A stretch of DNA of 64,000 nucleotides from Fasciola hepatica (GCA_948099385.1 CANUEZ040000024.1:20720001-20784000); one strand, 5' to 3'. Positions 10,400-21,110 are shown, counted from the first letter of the stretch. Made by a program: numbers and translations. Notes: generated by a model not told the origin, from the sequence alone.

Positions 10400-10983
10400 G
10401 CGGGAAGGGGGCCAGATTGTCTTAGCATTGCCGGGTAAGCTGAAATTAGGTCTGCGTACGGGTGGTCGGCCTGCGGTTCGATGTATAGGGGCGTGATGTG
10501 ATTCACGGAGGAATACGACCCGGTTACGGAAAGAGAAGTCTGCCGGTCGACAACTCTCCGGCCTCGTGCATCGATCAGGAGGTCGAAATGGTCTAGAAAA
10601 TCGATGCCTAGTATGGGATAAGGGACGTCTGCTACTACGAACACCCAGCGGAAGGTGCGGCGTAGTCCTAAGTTGAGTGTGAGTGACTTTCGGCCGTAAG
10701 TAGCAATGGGAGTGCCATTGGCAGCACGGAGTTGTTGGACTGACGGGTTCGTTGCATCACCTGCCTCCTTTGGAATGACAATTACTGCTGCACCGGTGTC
10801 AACTAGGAACAGGCTATTGGAAACTAAATCTCGGACATGCAACAGACGACTGCTATTATGGCTGCCTACCGCGTTAGTCGTCGGAACGCGTCGGGATATT
10901 AGTTTCCCTGTTTGACACCTGGGAAGGTGCAACCAGCTTCGCAGCGCCGAGCCTTCTCCCCAAACCGTTTGTGGTATCGACAA
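10396..10983 (-). CDS. pro: Gypsy-1 aspartic protease region
   Basis: 195 codons. The active-site motif is [12 protein letters not shown] (about residue 58), with the later [12 protein letters not shown], typical of retropepsin domains. It overlaps the end of gag by 85 bp in another frame, as usual for Gag to Pro-Pol expression by ribosomal frameshift. The end is unusual: the frame stops at LPA and RT continues in a third frame, which in this family is normally one fused Pro-RT frame. A one-base indel at about 10396-10450 is the likely cause. It would cleave the Gag-Pol precursor. Confidence 0.88.
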   Translation of the reverse strand: MSIPQTVWGEGSALRSWLHLPRCQTGKLISRRVPTTNAVGSHNSSRLLHVRDLVSNSLFLVDTGAAVIVIPKEAGDATNPSVQQLRAANGTPIATYGRKSLTLNLGLRRTFRWVFVVADVPYPILGIDFLDHFDLLIDARGRRVVDRQTSLSVTGSYSSVNHITPLYIEPQADHPYADLISAYPAMLRQSGPLPA

Positions 10984-11720
10984 TACGTTGATCGAGATGG
11001 GTTAACCAGGCGGTTAGGTGAAGGGCTTCTGAGACGTTCACGTCGGTCAGAGTTGTGATAAGATATATGGTTTCTACAGTGAGAACAACCAGGAGAGGAA
11101 AAACGTCTGAAAGCCCGCTCGAAAGCAGCTATCAGAGTGTCCTCGGAGTGTGTTCCTACGGTGGGAGCTGTGGTCTGGGGGCTGCTCGAGTTTGTTACGG
11201 CGGTAATTTGTGGATGGTACCGGTCCATAATACCGTCCGCTAGTTTAGCCGCTTCTGTGAGCTTAAGGTGGCTGGAAACCTCGAGCAGTGCTTGAATGTT
11301 GGGTGGTAGTCGCTGTACCCACAACTCTTTAAGGACGTTTTCCTCTAAAAGTTGCCCTACCAGCTGCTGCATTTCTCTCAGTAATGCAGAGGGCTTCTTG
11401 CTACCTAACTCTGTCCCTTGGGTCAGCCGTTTTAGTCTGGACGACTCTGACGGTAAAAGACAAGAGATTACCGCGTCTTTCACGGCTGTGTAAGAACTGT
11501 TATTAAATATTACGTCGCGTATCTGAGTAGCAACGTCACGGGGAAGGCGACCGATAGTCCACAAGTAACGGGTTCGTTCGCTTGTAATTCTATGTGATTT
11601 AAACTCTGCCTCCAACATATGAAACCAGAGTTGAGGGTCATCAATAAAAAACTGAGGGACGGCTAGGGAGACTGTCGAAGCGGACGGTTCCGGGTCAGGT
11701 TTACGGTCGTTGCTAGCCAT
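10899..11720 (-). CDS. gag: Gypsy-1 Gag (CHCC-type finger)
   Basis: 273 codons from ATG at 11720. The N-terminal two thirds look like a retrotransposon capsid (VPQFFIDDPQLWFHMLEAEF, then RTRYLWTIGRLP, LREMQQLVG, ELWVQRLPPNIQALL). Near the C-terminus is [11 protein letters not shown] followed by [12 protein letters not shown], a Cys-His-Cys-Cys arrangement that marks the CsRn1 group, unlike the usual CCHC knuckle. It packages the element RNA into cytoplasmic particles. No stop or frameshift is visible. The gene lies 223 bp from the 5' LTR and overlaps the protease frame. Confidence 0.9.
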   Translation of the reverse strand: MASNDRKPDPEPSASTVSLAVPQFFIDDPQLWFHMLEAEFKSHRITSERTRYLWTIGRLPRDVATQIRDVIFNNSSYTAVKDAVISCLLPSESSRLKRLTQGTELGSKKPSALLREMQQLVGQLLEENVLKELWVQRLPPNIQALLEVSSHLKLTEAAKLADGIMDRYHPQITAVTNSSSPQTTAPTVGTHSEDTLIAAFERAFRRFSSPGCSHCRNHISYHNSDRRERLRSPSPNRLVNPSRSTYCRYHKRFGEKARRCEAGCTFPGVKQGN

Positions 11721-11943
11721 AGTTGCAATGGTATATCAAATGTAAAAATGATATAAAGAGGTCAGTGCAGCAAAAGTGAAACACTTATAATATGGATATG
11801 AGAAAATATATATAAGGGATATGGTAACTGATATCCGGAATTTACCGTTTATATATCGGAAAAGTGTATATGTAAACGAATAAATGTGATTGAGGGACTT
11901 ACGAATGTCCTTCGAGAATTAATTTGTTGTTCGGGCTCACCAG
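11721..11943 (-). promoter_or_regulatory. Gypsy-1 leader with primer-binding site
   Basis: Immediately after the 5' LTR (minus strand, from 11942 downward) the sequence is TGGTGAGCCCGAACAACA after a 1-base spacer. TGG at this place fits the CCA end of a tRNA primer; CsRn1-type elements are reported to use tRNA-Trp, but I could not compare a tRNA sequence here. The remainder is an A/T-rich leader to the gag ATG. Confidence 0.7.
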
Positions 11944-12213
11944 TTTAGGATTAATCTCAGTTAAGTCAGGACCTGCTCCCGTATAGAGTCTATAGCCCGT
12001 GGTCCTCGGTATGCGACACGTTAGCGAATATACTCGGCAGCGCGCAAAGCAGAACTCAAAACGCTGGAGCGGGACAACGTGTGTATTGGAGGAGCGCAAC
12101 GGCGTGCAGACGACGTACACAGGCGGAGCAAGTGGCGCCACCAAAAACGGTCACTGTTCAAATAAACAAATTTGTTAGTCTTCGTCATCGAGTGCTTTAT
12201 TGGTAGCACTACA
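11944..12213 (-). repeat. Gypsy-1 5' LTR (270 bp)
   Basis: Partner of 6853-7122. Followed on the + strand by ATAC (12214-12217), the second copy of the target duplication, after which LINE-A ORF1 resumes. On the minus strand it should carry the promoter. Confidence 0.93.
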
Positions 12214-12217
12214 ATAC

Positions 12218-12632
12218 CAAAATACGGCATCCACATGCCGTCCAATCTGCCCCACGTCGTACTTCTCACCCAAAAACTATCTCCACTGCTCCCGCTTCTA
12301 TCTGCTCCATATTTGGTGTTCCACCCAACTTGAGTTACCCCTACCACAATGTGCAGCTTAACCTACCACCCTACACCCCTATTCCTCACACATTTTCAAC
12401 CCTGCCCTCTGCACCCCCCCTCAGCCAATACTCGATTCCGACTGGCCGGTATTTCTCGACAGCTCCCAATCACCCTTGTCTGATATCGACCCGCCAAACC
12501 CCACAGGTTTTTCCCTTTGCTCCGATGTTTCCCCCTCCGTTGATGCCCAGTCTCTCTACCCCTCAGCAGTCCCTCTCACTGCAACATTTAATCCAGCTTG
12601 GCTGGAAGCCACCCCATCTGAACCTCCACTAG
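12218..12632 (+). pseudogene. LINE-A ORF1, 3' part after Gypsy-1
   Basis: With Gypsy-1 and one ATAC removed, the ORF1 frame continues without a stop through Pro-rich sequence (QLNLPPYTPIPHTF, then LPSAPPLSQYS) to TAG at 12630-12632. The whole ORF1 would be about 517 codons. It overlaps the start of the ORF2 open frame, which is in the -1 frame relative to ORF1. A run of seven C lies at 12414-12420 within the overlap. Confidence 0.7.
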
Positions 12633-15570
12633 CCCCAACATCAACATATTCCCCTTTGACCCTAACCTTCGCTCCTTCCAATCGCGATAGCCTGCCTCCT
12701 TCCAAATTACACCACCCCTCTGATGTGCCTATACCACCTCCTACAAATGGTATATCTCTAGCCTTATTCAACTCGCGTTCTATTCTTGACAAACTCCCGC
12801 ACCTTAAAAAACTTGTCCTTACAAATAATCACGACATTATCTTAATAACGGAATCCTGGCTTTCTGAGAGCACTTCCAATGATCAAGTATCTTTATTAGG
12901 GTACTGTCTTCTAAGGACCGATAGACCGAACCGGCGTGGTGGTGGGTGCCTAGCCTACGTCAAGGAAGCCTACACCACGACCCCTCTTTTACATACGGCA
13001 CTCGATTCTATTCCTGATTCTCTCTGGTTCACTATGAACCTCCAAACCACTGTTCTTCACATTGGCTGCGTGTATCGATCACCAAATTCCCCCAGTTCAT
13101 TGTTTCCACTTCTCATTAGGTCTTTCGAATACCTCTCTTTGCTTCCTTCTGGAACCAAGCTTATTGCGGGTGACTTTAATCTCCCTCACATCTGTTGGCC
13201 CACCCTCTCGGCTCCTCCAAATCTTATGGACCTGATCACTAGCATTCATCTTGGCGGCTGGACACAACATGTTGTCGAACCTACCAGAAATGGGAACATA
13301 CTAGATCTGGTATTTACTCATAACATGCCTCTCATCGACGCGACCGTAACACGAAATTTCCCCGGTAGTGACCATAAAATGGTTATCCGCCATCTGCCCC
13401 TTAGTGGCCCACCTAGTCCCGCACACCCCCCCCCCAACAATACATTCCTATGCAGAAATTGGGCCTTGCTAGTCACGCTTCTTCGGCAGAAAGACTGGGG
13501 TGATTATTTCCTCACCCAGGACCCTCAGCATGCTGCGGATGTTTTCTACTCCTTCTTTTCCGATTGTCTGGAAAAATTGTCCAATACTGCCCAGGCTGTA
13601 CCTAAAAAGAGGTCGTCTGTCTCGCCACTCTATAAGAAGTACCATAAACTTCTCAAACAACTACATAATTCCAACGACTTTTCACTTTTTATTCGTCTAA
13701 ACCGCCTCTCCACACTTATTCAACGACAAGATAATACGCGACTTCGTGACCAAGAAGCTAAGGCTTTGAGTCATCCTAACAAGTCGCAACTTCTTTCTAT
13801 GTTGCATAAGTCTAGAAACGCTGATGTTAAGGCCGACTTCCAACTTCTAATTCTGGATAATAACTCAGCTATCACCTCCCCACCTTGTATAGCCGAAGCC
13901 TTCAATGCATTCTTTGCTTCAGCCATGGCTCCAGCTACTGTCATTGCCCCGCCCCCATCTTCACCACTTACCGACTCTGTCCTTTCTACGATACCCTTCG
14001 ATGCCAGGAGTATTTCCAAGCTACTATCCAATAGCAAACCCTCTCCTCGATTAGGCCCCGATGGCTTACCACCAATTGCACTCGTCAATGGTGGACCGGA
14101 TCTCCCCCTGTTGTTGCTTAACCTTTTCACTCTTTCACTTAATGGTAGCACCGTACCTGCTAATTGGAAGCGCTCGGTAATCGTTCCCATTCATAAAAAG
14201 GACCTTTACATGAGGTATCCAATTACCGCCCTATAAACCATACCCCCATCTTATCCAGAATAATGGAAAAAATAGTTAAAGATAATATTATTGACTATTT
14301 ATTAAGCCTCAGTCTTATTAATCACAACCAACATGGATTCCTCCGTTCACGGTCCTGCATGACTTGTCAGTATGATTTTCTGAATCTCGTCACCGACTCT
14401 GCTGAAAGTGGGAAATCTCTTGTTGTTCTTTATCTTGATTTATCCAAGGCATTTGATCGTGTCCCTCACCCCCACCTTTTAACAAAGCTACGGTCATTTG
14501 GGATTGGCGATCCACTTCTTTCTTGGTTCTCGTCTTACTTATCTCATCGTTCACAGGTTGTCTTAATTAACGGGCACACCTCTAATCCTAAGCCTGTTAC
14601 TAGCGGTGTTATTCAGGGCAGTGTTTTGGGCCCCCTGCTTTTCCTCCTATATATAAATGATATGTTTCCGACAATACTTAATGGCACGCCGTTTTTGTTC
14701 GCGGACGACATTAAGATAGTCTACACTTTCTTGCCTGGCAACCTCAGTACTACTATCCCTAAAATATCTGCTGATTTAGCCGCTCTTGATGAATGGTGCT
14801 CAACCTGGGCGATGAAATTCTCCGCCGACAAGTGTATTTTCCTCACTTACAAATGCCAGGTTCCTCCTGGTTCTTTATGCATTGGCGGTTCACCCATCGA
14901 CAGCCAGCCTTTAGTAAGAGACCTTGGCTTAAGTTATTCTTGCTCTTTCAACTTCTCGGAACATGCTGTCCTCCAAACGGCGAAGGCTAAAAAGTGTCTT
15001 GGTCTTCTGTTCAGATCCTTTCAGCTTAGGCAGAGTATTCTCTACATGTACAAAGTACATGCCAGGCCCCTTCTCGAATATTGTCCCCTAATCTTCACTA
15101 GCATGAGAAAATCCGACAGGATTATTATCGAGTGTATTCAAAGAAGATTCACAAAACAGCTTATCGGTTGGTCGTCCAACTTAAACTACAGGGAACGATG
15201 CTCATCTCTCAAAATCGAACCACTATGGCTTCGTCGCATCAAGCTAAATTTGATATTTCTGTATAAGCTATTGACTAAGCAGTCCTATTCCTCCAACCAG
15301 TTGTGCTTCTCCCCGGATACTGCATATTCACTCCGGAATAGACAGTATACTATTACCACACCCTCCGCGAGGACTGTTCTACGCTCTAAGTTCTTTCTCT
15401 TCGCGTACTCCAGAATCTGGGATAAACTTCCCTTGCACATCAGATCTTCTCGGTCAAAGTATGCATTCGTGCATGCTACTGATAAATTCCTTACTGTCCC
15501 AACTGTTCTGCGCTTATTCAACGTTCACGTAACCGAAAGTCAAGCTTACGAGATAGGCCTTGACTTTTAA
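12362..15570 (+). pseudogene. LINE-A ORF2: APE endonuclease and reverse transcriptase, one frameshift
   Basis: The frame opens after TAA at 12359-12361. The endonuclease spans about 12755-13410: ALFNSRSILDKL, IILITESWLS, RRGGGCLAYVK, IAGDFNLPHICW, NGNILDLVFT and SDHKMVIRHL carry the Asn, Glu, Asp and His positions of APE enzymes. RT follows: GPDGLPPIAL, WKRSVIVPIHKK, then a one-base frame change near 14205-14215, then YRPI-type text, LYLDLSKAFDRVPH, VIQGSVLGPLLFLLYIND and catalytic FADD (LFADDIKIVY, about 14695-14725). The C-terminus (IIECIQRRFTKQLIG, RIWDKLPLHIR) is typical of CR1-like ORF2. The enzyme nicks DNA and primes cDNA synthesis there. No in-frame ATG precedes the endonuclease; the first lies near 13034. 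So the start is unusual or damaged. Confidence 0.88.
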
Positions 15571-15926
15571 GCCATTGCTCTGCTTTTTCTCTTTACCTTA
15601 CCTTCCAAAATAACCTCACCGCTTTAAAAATTCTGATTGCTTTGTTTGACCGCTTCTAGCCTTCGCCATCGACGTATGTAAGCATGTCTGCGTCCACTAA
15701 CTGTTTTTCCATATCAACTTATAGGATCCTGCTAATTCAACTTTGAAATAAATCCTTTCAGATGCGCTCGCATTTATAGAGACCACCGTATTACTCCCCA
15801 CAGGTTGTCAACATCTCTCACTCGCCCCACGATTTATTAACTTTATTTAGTTATATTGCGTATGCGGCCCTGAAACCAACCTCAACATTGCCATAAAAAC
15901 TGCTTCAGTATCCAACCCCTGGTTGG

Positions 15927-15929
<3 letters not shown>

Positions 15930-15999
<70 letters not shown>

Positions 16000-16050
16000 A
16001 TATTTGCATATACAAATATATATATAGGTACACGTATATATATATATATA
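15930..16050. repeat. (TA)n microsatellite in LINE-A 3' UTR
   Basis: Near-perfect TA dinucleotide run of about 57 bases from 15930, then interrupted TA-rich sequence. Prone to cruciform formation and length variation; it borders the first unit of the 710-bp duplication. Confidence 0.95.
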
Positions 16051-17306
16051 CTCACTACTGTCCTATAATTATTAACAAAATCATGGTGAGTAACTCAACG
16101 CTCCTCGATATCTCTTAGCTTACAATGCCTCTCTACCGAACCAGGTCCCACCACTCATACTTCGCTCACCACCTCTGCGATTTCCAACTGGAAAATCCAG
16201 TCTGATTCATCGCATTTAGCGTGACTCACTAACTGAACTCAACACTCAGTTATGACGTTACCATTTCTGCTCCCACCCTACCCCCCAGCTAAGGTTCTTC
16301 TGTAATTTCATGCAGAACTTGGTGTTTACTCCTGCTCAGTGACCACTCTAGGCGAAATACTAACTTTCCCATTGAAAGTTCTAGCCACACTTAGGCGTTT
16401 CCCCTTTAGTCTCACGTTTTATGGCCTCAATGTGCCTTTAGGATCCGCCGCACCGATGAGCCCGTGCTTAACTTTTGTTCTTCTTTCCGTTAACCGTTGA
16501 TACTCGGCTGCGTCACTGTATCTCACTTCCCTTGCCATAGTCTTTTGCGTCCGACCGCTTTCGCAGGACCCGTCTGATGATCGCACCCACGTATACAGCA
16601 ATATATATATTTTATATATACATTTATATATACACCTGTTCATATATATATACATATATATGCATATATACATATATATATATATACCTATTCATATATA
16701 TATACATATATATGTGTAAATATATAACATTTTTAAATACAATATATATATATATATATACTCACTACTGTCCTATAATTATTAACAAAATCATGGTGAG
16801 TAACTCAACGCTCCTCGATATCTCTTAGCTTACAATGCCTCTCTACCGCACCAGGTCCCACCACTCATACTTCGCTCACCACCTCTGCGATTTCCAACTG
16901 GAAAATCCAGTCTGACTCATCGCATTTAGCGTGACTCACTAACTGAACTCAACACTCAGTTATGACGTTACCATTTCTGCTCCCACCCTACCCCCCAGCT
17001 AAGGTTCTTCTGTAATTTCATGCAGAACTTGGTGTTTACTCCTGCTCAGTGACCACTCTAGGCGAAATACTAACTTTCCCATTGAAAGTTCTAGCCACAC
17101 TTAGGCGTTTCCCCTTTAGTCTCACGTTTTATGGCCTCAATGTGCCTTTAGGATCCGCCGCACCGATGAGCCCGTGCTTAACTTTTGTTCTTCTTTCCGT
17201 TAACCGTTGATCCTCAGCTGCGTCGCTGTGTCTCACTTTCCTTGCCGTAGTCTTTTGCGTCCGACCGCTTTCGCATGACCCGTCTGATGATCGCACCCAC
17301 GTATAC
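16051..17306 (+). repeat. 710-bp tandem duplication within LINE-A 3' UTR
   Basis: The block 16051-16596 (starting CTCACTACTGTCC, ending CACCCACGTATAC) recurs at 16761-17306 with about ten differences in 546 bp. The intervening 16597-16760 is AT microsatellite. Both units begin directly after a TA run, so unequal crossing-over or slippage between TA runs is a likely origin. Confidence 0.93.
16597..16760. repeat. AT-rich microsatellite between duplicated units
   Basis: Interrupted TA/ATATAC/CATATA runs. The translated frames here (poly Ile/Tyr) are artefacts of the repeat. Confidence 0.92.
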
Positions 17307-17383
17307 ATCTATATATATATATATATATACATTTGTATATATATATATATGTATATATACATATATATATATACACATTTGTA

Positions 17384-17414
<31 letters not shown>

Positions 17415-17420
17415 GTATAC
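17301..17420. repeat. AT-rich microsatellite after the second unit
   Basis: TA runs with ATATACATTTGTATATAT-like interruptions. It closes the second unit of the 710-bp duplication. Confidence 0.92.
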
Positions 17421-19221
17421 CTTGGGTTCTCCACTCACTTGTCCCCCTTCCTAACTAGATTGTGCCACTTTACTACACACAATTTGCGTATATATAAATA
17501 AAACTGTTCCGTCTTTTAGCGATGGGTGCTCGCTCTCAGTTAATTCCTGGCTCAAGCTAGAACTCAGCCGTCCCATCCTGCTTTTTTGTGCCATTCTCGT
17601 ACACTGAAGCCTTGCCACACGGATTACCATTCCTTAGTAACTAGGCTTCACTTCTCTACGCATATGCTCATGGGAAGTTAAGACCCCATTCCAACCGGAA
17701 TCCGTATGCCCCTGCCGAATACCAGCACGTTTGCCCCCACATGAAAAATCCTCATTTTAACACTCGGTGTTTCCCCCCTTTTTACTGTTTGCCGTCCTTT
17801 ACCACAGCTGGTGAACTGACCAGACTGTTATCTTCCCATTTTCTTATTCTTCTTCCAGACCAGACCATCTACTTTTGTTTTATTCCTGGTTCCCAAACGG
17901 ACACCCTCTCCTCATCCACCGCCTACCTGATATCGCCCCAAATGTCTACTATCACCCAACTACCCTAGAAAGCTACCAGTCTCCGTCTGGGACCCCTAAT
18001 AGACCTGTCCACTAGCCAAACGATAACTAACTGTTCGGAAAACAAAATGTTTATTTTCTTGCTTCCATATAAACGATAATCATAACCCACAGCTGAAACA
18101 CTCTCCAGACTGCCGCACTCCTGATCTCTTCCAGATTGCATTGGTTACTTGGGTATCCATCGGTCAAATCGACGTTTATTCCGGATTACCGTAAGGACTG
18201 GACGATTTGATCACTGGTTTAAACCTATACTCTCGCCTGCTGACGTTACATGGGGCACCGTACATGGATAAACAAAACCTCATGAAAGTCTCACCGGATC
18301 GCAGAGGTGATTCCTGACAGCAACCATCAACACTCCGCTCAACGTCTATTCCCAAATAATCCAACCCAACAGTTCAATTCTTCCCGCGTTGCAGTACGAA
18401 ACCAATGGCCGGAACCCAGCCTTCGCAGCTGTCAACTTCGTCAAACCAGCCCTTTTTACCGAATTCCCACAACATTCTACCTGCCACCACCTGCAACCAA
18501 GGTCTTTACGGAACAGAATACCAGCCATCTGCAGCCAACCATAATTTGATTACCAATTTTATATCAAATACAAAACAAAACATTTTACACTCTTCCAACT
18601 CCTGCCTAGCCGAACCATTGACGCTTGTCTCCACTAATCCGTTTCATTGACGGCTTTTCTTTTCTTTAAAAGTCCGTTATATGTCCATACACCATTCATG
18701 CTCTTCAAAAGTTCACCGGAGTCCCTGCGAAGCTTTTCGCCTTCATCTGAATTTCCATATGACACTGTAATCACCTGCACAAAAGGTCCGTTTTATTATC
18801 ACGTTTGACTCACTTGCCTTCATTTCACATGCTTCCTCCACAATTAGTTACCCAATGCTGGATCAGTGTCCAATATTCCGCTGGTATCTCTGACTGCACT
18901 TTGAAAGCCTCACGCTTGCTTTACTTCTAACAATGTTCTTTGGCATCTTTTTCGCCCGGTTACTTGTTAGTGACCGTCTATTTGTCGCTTATATCAGCAA
19001 TTCCACGACTGTCCAGCTACCCACACCGCCCCCAGCGATTTCGAAACCGATTTGAAATTCCCGCCTCAACCATTACCACTTTTGTTTACTCAAACACTAC
19101 ATGACTTTACTGGTGTATTTCGGTTGCTGTGATTTATAAATTTAGAATTTGTGAATACCTCGCACTGACATGTACTGTTGTATACTCTGATCTTGCCGTG
19201 TGCATGTGTATTGACCACGGT

Positions 19222-19250
19222 CAATAAATATACTATACTATACTATAACT
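19222..19250 (+). repeat. LINE-A 3' terminal tail
   Basis: GGTCAATAAATATACTATAC followed by two more ACTAT units, then AACTG. A short-repeat tail in place of poly(A) is usual for CR1-type LINEs. The right arm has no such tail at the corresponding point, so this marks the 3' junction. Confidence 0.75.
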
Positions 19251-19999
19251 GTATCCCCCCCCCCTGCGGCCTCCTATTTCTCGGGGATAAACGGTTTCGG
19301 TACTATACTTCAGAGGGTCGCGATATCATTGTCCACACCTGCCAATGCCGTAGTCTTTTTTGCTTCAAGTAAGTTTGCCATCGAGAAACACTGCGTCTTC
19401 GGTGGCGGCCCTCTTTGTGGACTATCCGCCGTTGATGTCCAGTCCAGTTCCCTCCTACTCGTTGCAGTGCTCCGTTTGCTGATAATGATATTAGTGTACT
19501 TCGTAAACGGCTCGAGAAGCATGTGCAGGTGCATGGTCAGAGGGTAAAACATTGTTCGAAGAATGAAGAAAATAACATTATTCAAAGATGATGTAAATTA
19601 ATGATCTTACTGAACGGCTGCGTAGAGCACTGGTTAAATGAGCATAAGCGGCCGGGATTTGCGTTCAAATGACAACTGGGTCCAGCGGCAAAAGTAGAGT
19701 TTACAAGTTCAAAAAAAACGAAACGATGAAGTACGCCATCGAAACTCTGCAGGAGATGAAGAATCTCGAGCACCGGTAACCTGATACGACTGAAAAGTCT
19801 GCAGCAGACCAAAACGTTTGAGTTACGTATAACTGAAAGAGAATAGGAGCTAAGGTGGCTCAGAAAAACCGGAAAATCTGAGGTACTGAAACTTTTGGAA
19901 CGCTGATGAGAAGTTCGGCGTAATGAAACTGCAGGTATGAATTGGAGAATATGAAGGCTTAACAAAATGTTCACGATATACGGCGGATTGACGACGGAG

Positions 20000-21110
20000 C
20001 GGTGGATATGGAAGCCTTGTCGAACGAGTCCCCCATCATTTCTGGGCAAAGCGATCGACAGACTGGACGTAGGGGAACGAGCTAAAGCGGGTTATCTGGA
20101 TTTCCAGAAGGACTTGGTCCCAGTAAGCTACAGGCGGTCGGCGCAGTAAATAAAGTGCAAAAGGACCGCACAAGAGACGCAAAACTGGATTAAAGTGTAC
20201 CTTGCCGGTTGGACGTTTAAGGCTCCTGCTGGGGATGAAGCCTCCAGTACAGAGAGGCATGCAGAAAGGTGCCGAAGGGGTCGGTTCTAGAGCCCCTGTT
20301 GTTCTCGATCTATATAAATGACGTTGGGGACAACCTGAGGTGTCTTGATTTCCTCCTCGAAGATGATCTCGAAATAGCGAGGGAACCATCTGCATGCTGG
20401 ATACACGGAGACTTAAGCAGAATACGGGAGTGTACCGAAACAGGAGCCTTCCAAAAGGAGAAAGTGTAGAAAGCTGCTCCAGGGCAGGGGAGCAGGTGTG
20501 ACTCGTCATTTCGGTGACGAATCACCAGGTGTATTCGAGGCTGCTGAGATCAAGAACGGTTTTGGCTTCCAAGTGTAACCGCTAAGGGTAACAGATCGAT
20601 GTTTCAACATTGTTGGAATATTGGGACTCGGCATGCCCAAACAATACTGCCTGTTTACAAAAGCATGTACCCCCCCCCTCCTGGAACGCTGCATCCAGGC
20701 CCGGAAACGAAAACTGGTCAATGACAAGCATCTGTTTGAGACTGTTCCGAGGCGGTTCGCTAGAATGATTACTGGGCTACGGGATAGGATACACAGAGTA
20801 AGCCTCAAAGAACTCAGCCTGTCCTTGCTAAACAAGTGTCACTTAGGGCAAGACCTGATCAAGGAATTCAAATAGCTCGTCGGGTTATCCGAAACCGACA
20901 GCTTGCCGTTAGTCTTAATTAAAAACCTGAGTCCCAGGGGGGACGAAAGGAAACTGAAGAAACCCAGGGCCATCGGAAGCGAAGTGACTTAGTTCTCTCG
21001 CCGCATGACGAACCCTTGGAACAAACTACCACTCCAATTAGAAGCAGCAAATGGCATCGTCATGTTTAAACAACTGCTGGAACGGGGTTTCCTCGGAAGA
21101 CGATAAGCCA
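20000..21110 (+). pseudogene. Decayed CR1-like RT remnant (left arm)
   Basis: RT landmarks survive in shifting frames: RAKAGYLDFQKDL (for YLDFSKAFD), GSVLEPLLFSIYINDVGDNL (for GSVLGPLLFLIYINDL), FLLEDDLEI in place of the FADD box, and the C-terminal FETVPRRFARMITGLRDR, then LNKCHLGQDLIKEFK and NPWNKLPLQLEAANG. It has many stops and frameshifts and cannot encode protein. It is closer to LINE-B than to LINE-A. An identical decayed copy lies in the right arm. Confidence 0.75.

Larger units (their letters stand above)
6853..12213 (-). mobile_element. Gypsy-1: CsRn1-type Ty3/gypsy retrotransposon, nearly complete
   Basis: 5361 bp with 270-bp LTRs (6853-7122 and 11944-12213) differing at about two positions, flanked by a 4-bp target duplication ATAC (6849-6852 and 12214-12217). 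On the minus strand the order is 5' LTR, PBS, gag, protease, RT, RNase H, integrase, polypurine tract, 3' LTR. No env. The CHCC finger in Gag and the TGGTGAGCCC primer site point to the CsRn1 group. Lesions: a nonsense codon in the integrase finger and a frame change between protease and RT. The near-identical LTRs indicate a recent insertion, younger than LINE-A. Confidence 0.95.
5502..19250 (+). mobile_element. LINE-A: CR1-like non-LTR retrotransposon, interrupted by Gypsy-1
   Basis: Without the nested Gypsy-1 it is about 8.4 kb: 5' UTR (about 215 bp), ORF1, ORF2 with APE endonuclease and RT, and a 3.7 kb 3' UTR ending in CAATAAATATACTATACTATACTAT. The edges come from comparison with the right arm, which reads CGATTTTAC then CTGCATCCCCC at 32850-32868, while the left arm has LINE-A between CGATTTTAC (ends 5500) and TATCCCCCC (from 19251). 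No long target duplication is visible; at most CTG is shared. The microsatellite-like tail and the RT style (FADD, GSVLGPLLF) fit the CR1/Jockey group. The clade is an inference. Confidence 0.88.
15571..19250 (+). other. LINE-A 3' UTR, unusually long (3.7 kb)
   Basis: No coding frame of note. The + strand is pyrimidine-rich and holds three AT microsatellites and a 710-bp tandem duplication. Its pieces recur elsewhere in the window as noncoding fragments (2251-4058, about 34290-35974, 37421-37800), which shows they belong to the element and not to host flank. AATAAA lies at about 19224, just before the ACTAT tail. Confidence 0.75.

Noticed and set aside
16565..16600. CTGATGA motif (also at 17275-17310) as a possible hammerhead ribozyme core, as found in some flatworm retroposons
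   Set aside because: No GAAA box and no pairing stems at the right distance; the motif is simply part of the duplicated LINE-A 3' UTR.
16577..16828. Ile/Tyr-rich 'membrane protein' frames at the AT repeats (also 17214-17438)
   Set aside because: Translation of TA microsatellite; no gene.
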